This document shows, one piece after another, positions 51,509 to 58,339 of a stretch of DNA of 64,000 nucleotides (positions are counted from its first letter, which is position 1; each line of letters opens with the position of its first letter). The DNA comes from Persicimonas caeni (GTDB lineage Bacteria > Myxococcota_A > Bradymonadia > Bradymonadales > Bradymonadaceae), in the NCBI RefSeq assembly GCF_006517175.1, contig NZ_CP041186.1, forward strand, positions 1,515,001-1,579,000, written 5' to 3'. The notes beneath the pieces were generated by a model that searched no databases, was not told the DNA's origin, and saw only the letters and a list, made by a program, of their open reading frames with translations. The translations under genes and the position numbers were made by a program.

Positions 51509-52417
51509 ATGCCCAACGAAAGGAAGTTTATTCTGGTCACCGGCGCCAACCGAGGCGTCGGCCTGGCCACCGTCGCCGCCTTGCTCGACGAGCGCGACGA
51601 CACGCACGTGTTCCTAGGCTCGCGCTCCCTCGAGCGCGGCGAAGAGGCTCGCGACAAAGTTTTGGCCGACCAATCCGACGCCGACCAATCCGACGCCGAC
51701 AAGCGCGTCGAGGTCGTCCAGATCGACGTCTCCGACGACGCCTCGGTGCAACAGGCCGCAGAGACCGTGGCCGAGCGCCTGGGCGACGCGCCGCTCTACG
51801 GCCTGGTCAACAACGCCGGCATCGGCGACCGCGATCGATCCATGCGTACCGTGCTCGACGTGAACACGCGCGGGCCGCACCGGGTCTGCGAGGCCTTCTT
51901 GCCGCTGTTGACCCACGACGATGCGCGCATCGTCAACGTGGCGTCGGCCTCGGGGCCGAATTTCGTGTCGGGGTGCAGCCCCGAGCGCCAGGCGCAGTTG
52001 ACCGACCCCGAGATCACCTGGGACGAGATCGAAGAGATCATGGACGAGGCCATCGCTATCGACGAGGGGGACGGGGACTTCGAGGCGGCGGGCTTTGGCG
52101 GCGGCTCGGCCTACGGGCTGTCGAAGGCGTGCCTCAACGCCTACACGGTCGCGCTGGCCCGCGAGCATTCCGACCTGACGATCAACGCCTGCACGCCCGG
52201 GTTCATCGAGACGGGCATGACCCGGCCGATGGCCGAGCGTCAGGGCGTGAGCCCCGCCGAGATGGGCATGAAGCCGCCCGAAGAGGGGACCACCGCCCAG
52301 ATGTTCTTGCTCTTCGGCGAGCCGGGCGGCAGCGGCTGGTACTTCGGCAGCGACGCCGAGCGCAGCCCGCTCGACCGGTATCGCTCGCCGGGTGACCCGC
52401 CCTACACCGGCGAGTGA
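51509..52417 (+). CDS. Short-chain dehydrogenase/reductase
   Basis: 302 aa, GGAG eight bases before the ATG. Cofactor motif TGANRGVG, NNAG in VNNAGIGDRDR, catalytic Ser in VASASGP region and AYGLSKA (Tyr-x-x-x-Lys), C-terminal INACTPGFIETGM. An insert (about 170-200) separates Ser and Tyr as in carbonyl reductase-like plant and animal SDRs. Contains an in-frame 15-bp duplication giving ADQSDADQSDADK (about 51660-51695). Cytoplasmic, NADP(H)-dependent by family; substrate unknown. 43 bases beyond the TED lipoprotein. Confidence 0.9.
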   Translation: MPNERKFILVTGANRGVGLATVAALLDERDDTHVFLGSRSLERGEEARDKVLADQSDADQSDADKRVEVVQIDVSDDASVQQAAETVAERLGDAPLYGLVNNAGIGDRDRSMRTVLDVNTRGPHRVCEAFLPLLTHDDARIVNVASASGPNFVSGCSPERQAQLTDPEITWDEIEEIMDEAIAIDEGDGDFEAAGFGGGSAYGLSKACLNAYTVALAREHSDLTINACTPGFIETGMTRPMAERQGVSPAEMGMKPPEEGTTAQMFLLFGEPGGSGWYFGSDAERSPLDRYRSPGDPPYTGE

Positions 52418-52439
52418 GGCGAACGCGCCCGCACCACAA

Positions 52440-52525
52440 TTAGAACAATTCTAATACTTTACACTTATCTACCTGGGGCTTTTGTGGCTATACTAAACAA
52501 AACAAGCACATGAAGCCCCAGGTAG
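52440..52525. promoter_or_regulatory. Dyads around the promoter of the YkgJ-type gene
   Basis: TTAGAA-caa-TTCTAA (52440-52454) lies upstream. CTACCTGGGGCTT (52469-52481) and its perfect complement AAGCCCCAGGTAG (52513-52525) bracket TATACT (52489-52494), the best -10 here. With TTATCT (52465-52470, 18-base spacer) as -35, the left arm falls in the spacer and the right arm runs up to the ATG at 52530, covering the AGG that would serve as ribosome binding site. It could be a repressor operator or an RNA hairpin. Confidence 0.55.
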
Positions 52526-52529
52526 TATC

Positions 52530-52904
52530 ATGTCGTCGAAGCCCCATGACGTCCTCATCGATTGCGAAGAGGGCCGCGCATTAGGTTGCGCTACTTTCTG
52601 TTGTCGTCTGCTGGTGCGCCTCGACCCCGACGAGCGCGAAGTCGGCCCCGACGGTCGCGAGCGCCGGTTCATCGAAAAGCGCCCCGAAGATGGCCTCTGC
52701 ATCTACTGCGACCCCGAAAATCACCGCTGCACGCGCTGGGAAACGCGCCCGAGGGTCTGCCGCGAGTACGACTGCAACCAGGACAAGCTGCTGCAGGTCG
52801 TGTTGCGCGACGGGTTCACCTCGCTGAGCGAGTTGGTGACGGCCGACAAGAACTTTCGCGGCTGCCCGCCGGTATGTGTGCCCCCCGTCGACGAGGAGAG
52901 CTGA
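52530..52904 (+). CDS. YkgJ-family Cys-cluster protein
   Basis: 124 aa. Cys pattern CATFCCRLLV, GLCIYCDPENHRCTRWE, RPRVCREYDCNQ fits the zinc- or iron-chelating C-x(3)-C-C family (YkgJ/UPF0153). A late GCPPVC pair is unusual. Cytoplasmic; function of the family is unknown, with metal binding inferred from the Cys set. Monocistronic, with its own inverted repeat over the promoter, a hint of dedicated regulation. Confidence 0.85.
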   Translation: MSSKPHDVLIDCEEGRALGCATFCCRLLVRLDPDEREVGPDGRERRFIEKRPEDGLCIYCDPENHRCTRWETRPRVCREYDCNQDKLLQVVLRDGFTSLSELVTADKNFRGCPPVCVPPVDEES

Positions 52905-52994
52905 GGCGGGTTTGGGCGGCCAACGGCTTGCAAATCCACGCTAAATCAGTGAAAGTCGCTTGTCTTCAAGCGGACCTTATCTTGGGCAGTCGTC

Positions 52995-55013
52995 GTGGTT
53001 GAAAACGAGCAAGTATCGCGAGGCGCGGTGCCTCCTCCTGGATCCTCCTCCACTTCGCTTCCCTTCGCGGAGGAGGGCGCCCCTCCTGGCCTCCCCTCGC
53101 TTCGCGGGGGAGGAATATTGCTGCTCTGTGCGGCGCTGCTGCTGAGCGGTTGCGGTGAGCCATCCGCCCAGAACAACGAGCCGGCGCCGAAGCCCGTCGA
53201 GGCGGTCGAAGAGCGCCCGGTCATCTACCAACTCGTCGTTCGCCTGTTCGGCAATATCAAGAACAACAACCAGTGGAACGGCGGGCTTGTCGAAAACGGC
53301 GTGGGCAAGTTCGCGCACGTCGACGACAAGGCCCTCGCCGAGCTGCAGGACCTGGGGGCGACGCATATCTGGCTGACCGGCGTGCTGCAGCAGGCCACGG
53401 CCACCGACTACGCGCATATCGGCCAGCCGGCCGACGACCCGGACATCCTCAAGGGCAAGGCGGGGAGTTTCTACGCCATCCGCGACTACTTCGACGTGAG
53501 CCCGGACTACGCGCTCGACCCGAAAGAGCGCCTCGAGGAGTTCGACGCGCTCGTCGAGCGTATCCACGCCCGCGACATGAAGGTGGTCATCGACTTCGTG
53601 CCCAACCACGTGGCGCGCACCTACGATTCGGATATTCGCCCGGAGCTGAGCTTCGGCGAGGGCGACGACACCTCGGTGTTCTTCTCGCCGCAGAACAACT
53701 TCTTTTATCTGAACGACCCGCCCGGCCAGAAGCTCGAGATTCCCGCGCCCGACCATTGGCCGCGGCCCGTCGTCGGTGATGGGATCGTCGCAGACGGGAC
53801 GATCGAGCAGGAAGACAACGACGGCACCCCCGAGGGCGACGTGCCCAAGGTGACCGGCAACGAGGTGACCAGCGCGCAGGTCAGCGTCAACGACTGGTAC
53901 GAGACCATCAAGCTCAACTACGGCTACGACTTCACCACCGGCGAGGCCGAGTACGATCCGGTGCCTGACACGTGGGAGAAGATGGACGAGATCTTGGCCT
54001 ATTGGCAGGCCAAGGGCGTCGACGGCTTCCGCTGCGACTTCGCCCACCTGGTGCCCATCGAGGCGTGGGAGTACCTGATTCGGCGCGCCGAGCAGCGCGA
54101 CCCGGAGGTCTTCTTCTTCGCCGAGGCCTACGAGGGCGCCGGCGGCCCGCCCGGGTTCTCGTTCTCGAATTTCGTACAGGTCGGCTTCGACGCGGTCTAC
54201 GATGACGGCTCCTACGACACGCTCAAGGCGGTGTATTGCTGCGGCAAGTGGGCCAACGACCTCGACGATCGCCAGCCGGGCGACTTCATGTTCTCGCGCT
54301 TTTTGCGCTACGTCGAAAACCACGACGAGCGCCGCATCGCCTCGCCGCTCGAGGCGAGCAGCAATCCCGACGACAGCGGCTTCGGAAGCTATGAAGCCGG
54401 CAAACCCGCCGCCGGCGTGCTCTACCTGCTCGGCGACGGACCCATCCTGGTCTACAACGGCCAGGAAGTCGGCGAGGAGGCCGCCGGCAGCGAGGGCTTC
54501 TCGGGCGACGACGGCCGCACGACCATCTTCGACTACTGGACCATGCCGCGCATGGCCGAGTGGGTGAACGGCTACGCCTTCGACGGAGGCGGCCTCGACG
54601 ACGGCCGCAAGCAGCTTCGCCGCTTCTACAAAAAGCTCATCGCCGTCGCCCAGAAGCCCGGCTTCGCCTCGGGCAACTTCTACGGGCTGCAGTCGGCCAA
54701 CAACAGCAACCCCGAGTACACCTCGGGCCAATGGATCTACAGCTTTCTTCGCTACGACACCGACCGCGACGCGGTCTGGCTGGTCGTGGCCAATTTCAGC
54801 GACGAGACGCACAGCTTCGACTTGAAGGTTCCGGCCGAGGCGACCCAGTTCGCCGGCTTCAGCGACGTCGACGAGGTCACGTTCACCGACGTGATGCACG
54901 ACGGCGCTCAGCCGAAGGCGGCCGAAGTGGGACGCCTCGACGTGACCGGCGTGCCGGTCGAGCTTGGGGCGTATGGGTTGAAGGTATTTGAAGTGACGTG
55001 GGAGAAAGAATGA
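52995..55013 (+). CDS. GH13 alpha-amylase-family lipoprotein 1
   Basis: 672 aa from GTG 52995. GH13 regions: VVIDFVPNH (I, about 197), GFRCDFAH with nucleophile Asp (II, about 345), FFFAEAYEG with acid Glu (III, about 375), VENHDE (IV, about 441); all catalytic residues present. A C-terminal beta domain follows (VWLVVANFSDETHSF). The N-terminus overlaps repeat R2 (53031-53116), whose translation SSTSLPFAEEG...LPSLRGGG supplies the only Arg before the hydrophobic core ILLLCAALLLSGC. An alternative TTG at 53118, just behind GGGGGAGG, would give a signal peptide with no basic residue. Expected to be lipidated and to cut alpha-1,4-glucans outside the cytoplasm. Confidence 0.88.
   Translation: MVENEQVSRGAVPPPGSSSTSLPFAEEGAPPGLPSLRGGGILLLCAALLLSGCGEPSAQNNEPAPKPVEAVEERPVIYQLVVRLFGNIKNNNQWNGGLVENGVGKFAHVDDKALAELQDLGATHIWLTGVLQQATATDYAHIGQPADDPDILKGKAGSFYAIRDYFDVSPDYALDPKERLEEFDALVERIHARDMKVVIDFVPNHVARTYDSDIRPELSFGEGDDTSVFFSPQNNFFYLNDPPGQKLEIPAPDHWPRPVVGDGIVADGTIEQEDNDGTPEGDVPKVTGNEVTSAQVSVNDWYETIKLNYGYDFTTGEAEYDPVPDTWEKMDEILAYWQAKGVDGFRCDFAHLVPIEAWEYLIRRAEQRDPEVFFFAEAYEGAGGPPGFSFSNFVQVGFDAVYDDGSYDTLKAVYCCGKWANDLDDRQPGDFMFSRFLRYVENHDERRIASPLEASSNPDDSGFGSYEAGKPAAGVLYLLGDGPILVYNGQEVGEEAAGSEGFSGDDGRTTIFDYWTMPRMAEWVNGYAFDGGGLDDGRKQLRRFYKKLIAVAQKPGFASGNFYGLQSANNSNPEYTSGQWIYSFLRYDTDRDAVWLVVANFSDETHSFDLKVPAEATQFAGFSDVDEVTFTDVMHDGAQPKAAEVGRLDVTGVPVELGAYGLKVFEVTWEKE
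53031..53116 (-). repeat. Twin-hairpin repeat R2
   Basis: Inverse orientation to R1: CCTCCTCCTGGATCCTCCTCC, then CACTTCGCTTCCCTTCGCGG and a tail ending GCGGGGGAGGAA. It lies inside the 5' end of amylase 1, directly upstream of the signal peptide core, and supplies a strong GGGGGAGG. Confidence 0.85.
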
Positions 55014-57049
55014 ACAGCAAGAAAGCAACAGTCTCCTCTCCGCCCGAAGGGAAGGAGAGGACTAAGGAGAGGCGTCCTCTTCCGCGTAGCGAAGCGAAGC
55101 GGAGGAGGATTCAGGAGGAGGAAGGTCGACGTGCAAACGGCAAAAGGGGCCTCTCCCTCGGTCCCTCTCCACTTCGCTTTCGCTACGTGGAAAGGGAGTC
55201 CTCTCCTCGGTCCTCTCCTACCCTTCGCTTCGCTGCGGGCGGAGAGGAAGATGTTGCTTCTCTGAAGCGCCTTTCCGCGTTTGCGTTGCTGTTGTTGCTC
55301 GCCCTGCTTGTTGGCGTCTCGGGCTGCCGCGACGTCGAGTCCATCGAGCCGGGCGCCAATATCGACACCCACGTCGAGGACTGGCGCGACGAGGTCATCT
55401 ACCAGATTCTGGTCGACCGGTTCGCCAACGGCGACCCGAACAACGACTACCGGGTCAACCCGCACGCCATGGCCGCATACCACGGCGGTGACTGGCAGGG
55501 GATCATCGACAAGCTCGACTACCTCGAGGAGCTCGGGGTGACGGCGTTGTGGATTTCGCCGGTGGTCAAAAACGTCGAGACCGACGCGGGCGTAGACGGC
55601 TACCACGGCTACTGGGCGCAGGATTTCCTGGCGCCGAACCCGCATTTTGGCGACCTCGCCAAGCTGCGCGAGATGGTCGACAAGGCGCACGAGCGCGACA
55701 TGAAGGTCATCCTGGACATCGTGACCAACCACGTAGGCCAGGTCTTCTACTACGACATCAACGGAAATGGTCAGCCCGACGAGTCGGTCTTCGGCTCGGG
55801 GACGACCTCCGAGCTGACGCGCGTCTCCGAGTACGACCCCGACTACGACCCGCGCGGCATCCAGGCGCGCACCTCGCTCGGCGAGGCGGGCTTGGCGCCG
55901 GTGATCTTCATGAATCGGCCCGACATCAACCGCATGCCGCCGATGCCCGAGGAGTTCCAGAACCCCGACTGGTATTACCGTAAAGGGCGCGTGTGGGACT
56001 GGAACCAGCGCGACCAAGTCTTGACCGGCGACTTCCCCGGCGGCCTCAAGGACCTGAAGACGACCCACCCGGACGTGCGCAAGGCGCTCATCGACGTCTA
56101 CAGCTACTGGATCGGCGTGGCCGACTTCGACGGCTTCCGCATCGACACCCTCAAGCACGTCGAGTACGGCTTCTGGGAGGAGTTCGCCCCGGCGATTCGC
56201 CAGTACGCCAAGGACCACGGCAAGGACAACTTCTTGATGTTCGGCGAGTCCTTCGACGGCAACGACGAGCTCAACGGAAGCTACACCTTCAACGGCGGCG
56301 TCGACTCGGTCTTTTACTTCTCGCACAAGTTCCAGGTCATCGACGGCGTCTTCGTCCACGGCGGGCCGACCTCGCAGATCGAGAGCCTCTTCCAGGCCCG
56401 CGAGCAGAACTACGCCTCGGTGCCCAACGCCAACGGCCCCACCGACTCGGAGGGCAACGGGCTGAGCAGCCAGGACCTGCTCATCAACTTCATCGACAAC
56501 CACGACATCCCGCGGTTTCTGTACATGAACCCGGACGTCAACGCCCTGCACAACGCGCTGGTCTACCTGATGACCATCGACGGCATCCCGTGCATCTACT
56601 ACGGCACCGAGCAAAACTTCGAGGGCGGCAACGACCCATATAACCGCGAGGACATGTGGGACTCGGGCTACGACACCGAAAACGAGACCTTCAAGCTCAC
56701 CAAGCACCTCATCCAACTGCGCAAAGACCTCGCCCCGCTTCGCCGCGGCGACATGCAGATTCGCTGGGCGACGCCGCGCACCGGCGCCGAAGAGGACGCC
56801 GGCATCTTCGCCTTCGAGCGCACCTACAAGGGCGAGACGGTCCTGGTCGTCATCAACACCCACGACGACGAAGCGAGCCACACGAGCTTCGAGGGCAGCG
56901 ACATGCAGACGAGCTTCTCGCAAGGGACCGTGCTGACCAACGTGTTCGAGGACGACGACACGGCCAACGACCAGGTGACCGTGGGAGCGAACGGGACGTT
57001 GAAGGTCGAAGTAGAGCCACGCGGCGGCAAGGTGTACGTAGTCAAATAA
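55010..57049 (+). CDS. GH13 alpha-amylase-family lipoprotein 2
   Basis: 679 aa from ATG 55010, overlapping the stop of amylase 1 (ATGA), with GGGAGAAAG upstream. Residues about 10-82 come from repeats R3 and R4; only MNSKKAT precedes them. The signal peptide then resumes as LKRLSAFALLLLLALLVGVSGC. Catalytic GH13 regions: VILDIVTNHVG (about 233), GFRIDTLKHVE (about 375), LMFGESFDG (about 410), FIDNHDIPRF (about 495). C-terminal beta domain ends with VEPRGGKVYVVK. An N-region of about 75 residues is far longer than normal for a lipoprotein signal, so either export tolerates it or another start (CTG or GTT at about 55255) is used. Confidence 0.87.
   Translation: MNSKKATVSSPPEGKERTKERRPLPRSEAKRRRIQEEEGRRANGKRGLSLGPSPLRFRYVERESSPRSSPTLRFAAGGEEDVASLKRLSAFALLLLLALLVGVSGCRDVESIEPGANIDTHVEDWRDEVIYQILVDRFANGDPNNDYRVNPHAMAAYHGGDWQGIIDKLDYLEELGVTALWISPVVKNVETDAGVDGYHGYWAQDFLAPNPHFGDLAKLREMVDKAHERDMKVILDIVTNHVGQVFYYDINGNGQPDESVFGSGTTSELTRVSEYDPDYDPRGIQARTSLGEAGLAPVIFMNRPDINRMPPMPEEFQNPDWYYRKGRVWDWNQRDQVLTGDFPGGLKDLKTTHPDVRKALIDVYSYWIGVADFDGFRIDTLKHVEYGFWEEFAPAIRQYAKDHGKDNFLMFGESFDGNDELNGSYTFNGGVDSVFYFSHKFQVIDGVFVHGGPTSQIESLFQAREQNYASVPNANGPTDSEGNGLSSQDLLINFIDNHDIPRFLYMNPDVNALHNALVYLMTIDGIPCIYYGTEQNFEGGNDPYNREDMWDSGYDTENETFKLTKHLIQLRKDLAPLRRGDMQIRWATPRTGAEEDAGIFAFERTYKGETVLVVINTHDDEASHTSFEGSDMQTSFSQGTVLTNVFEDDDTANDQVTVGANGTLKVEVEPRGGKVYVVK
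55035..55121 (+). repeat. Twin-hairpin repeat R3
   Basis: Same orientation as R1 (CCTCTCCGCCCGAAGGGAAG..., CTCTTCCGCGTAGCGAAGCG, tail CAGGAGGAGG). In frame within the start of amylase 2. Confidence 0.88.
55148..55247 (-). repeat. Twin-hairpin repeat R4
   Basis: Opposite orientation to R3 and 26 bases from it (GGCCTCTCCCTCGGTCCC..., ending CTGCGGGCGGAGAGG), so R3+R4 form a large inverted repeat in the amylase 2 message. It is in frame. Confidence 0.88.
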
Positions 57050-57065
57050 ACCAAACAAGACGAGC

Positions 57066-57184
57066 CCGAAGGGCAGATCCCAATCTCTTGATAGCCCCCT
57101 GCGTAGCGAAGCGGAGCTGGGGGATGCGAAGGGCGGATCCCACATTTTTGATAGCCCCCTGCGAAGCGAAGCGGAGCTGGGGGA
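57066..57184 (+). repeat. Two tandem 60-bp hairpin repeats before malK
   Basis: Units 57066-57125 and 57126-57184 are nearly identical (each ATAGCCCCCTGC...GCGGAGCTGGGGG, a CCCCC/GGGGG hairpin). They lie between the amylase 2 stop and the ATPase start. They could lower or stabilise expression of the downstream transport genes relative to the amylases. Confidence 0.9.
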
Positions 57185-58339
57185 ATGAAGGTCAACATGG
57201 CAACAGCCCCCAAGACAACCCAACCCCAAGGCGCCATCGACCTCCGCGACCTCATCAAGTCCTACGGCGACACCGAGGTCCTCAAGGGCATCAACCTGAC
57301 GATCGCCCCCGGCGAATTCTTGGTGCTCGTCGGCCCCTCGGGTTGCGGCAAATCGACGCTCTTGCGCTGCATCGCCGGGCTCGAAGAGATCACCGGCGGT
57401 GACCTGGTCATCGACGGGCGCAAGTGCAACGACGTGCACCCGAAGGACCGCGACCTGGCGATGGTCTTCCAGTCGTACGCGCTCTACCCGCACATGACGG
57501 TGGCCGAAAACCTGGCGTTCTCGCTGACGGTTCGGAAATTCGACGACGCCGAGATCGAAAAGCGCGTCGCCGAGGTCGCCGAGCGCCTCGGGCTGACGCC
57601 CTTGCTCGGGCGGCGCTCGAAGCAGCTCTCCGGCGGCCAGCGCCAGCGCGTGGCGGTGGGCCGAGCGATCGTGCGAGAGCCCAAGGCGTTCCTCTTCGAC
57701 GAGCCCCTGTCGAACCTCGACGCCGCCCTTCGCGGCAAGATGCGCATCGAGCTCAAGAAACTCCACCACGACCTGGGCGCCACGATGATCTACGTGACCC
57801 ACGACCAGGTCGAGGCGATGACGCTCGCCGACCGCATCGTGGTCCTCGAAGGCGGCCACGTCCAACAGGTGGGAAGCCCCACCGAACTCTTCGAGAACCC
57901 GTCGAATATCTTCGTTGCCGGCTTTATCGGCAGCCCGCCGATGAATTTTCTGTCCAGTGAGCCCAGCTCGGATCTGCGCGTGGCCGGCGAGGGCTTCGAA
58001 CTCGCCCTGTCCGACCGCTTCAAAGGCGTCGACCTGCCCGCCGAGGTGACCGCCGGCGTGCGCCCCACTGGGCTCGTGCTCGACGGCGACGGCCAAGGCC
58101 GCGTGCGCGGCCGAGTCGAGGTCGTCGAGCCACTCGGCTGGGAGTCGTACGTGCACGTGAGCATCGGCGACAGCGAGGACGAGCGCATCGTCGCGCAGAT
58201 CCCGACCGAGCGTGCACGGCAATACGACCACGGCGACGCGATCGAGCTGACCGTGGCCGCCGAAGACGTGCACGTGTTCGATTCGAAGACGACTCAGGCG
58301 ATTCGACCCACGACGGAGGAGCGAAATGGGTCGGTATAA
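57185..58339 (+). CDS. malK: MalK-type ABC transporter ATPase
   Basis: 384 aa. Walker A GPSGCGKST (50-58), Q-loop MVFQSYALYP, signature LSGGQRQR, Walker B AFLFDEPLSNLD, H-loop YVTHDQVEAM. The C-terminal third is the TOBE/OB domain of the MalK/UgpC subfamily (GVRPTGLVLDGDGQG, EPLGWESYVHVSIG), so it should energise a carbohydrate importer. ATG 57185 is used; the ATG at 57197 (MATAPK) has AAGG upstream and is a plausible alternative. The 3' end overlaps the next gene by 14 bases. Confidence 0.92.
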   Translation: MKVNMATAPKTTQPQGAIDLRDLIKSYGDTEVLKGINLTIAPGEFLVLVGPSGCGKSTLLRCIAGLEEITGGDLVIDGRKCNDVHPKDRDLAMVFQSYALYPHMTVAENLAFSLTVRKFDDAEIEKRVAEVAERLGLTPLLGRRSKQLSGGQRQRVAVGRAIVREPKAFLFDEPLSNLDAALRGKMRIELKKLHHDLGATMIYVTHDQVEAMTLADRIVVLEGGHVQQVGSPTELFENPSNIFVAGFIGSPPMNFLSSEPSSDLRVAGEGFELALSDRFKGVDLPAEVTAGVRPTGLVLDGDGQGRVRGRVEVVEPLGWESYVHVSIGDSEDERIVAQIPTERARQYDHGDAIELTVAAEDVHVFDSKTTQAIRPTTEERNGSV

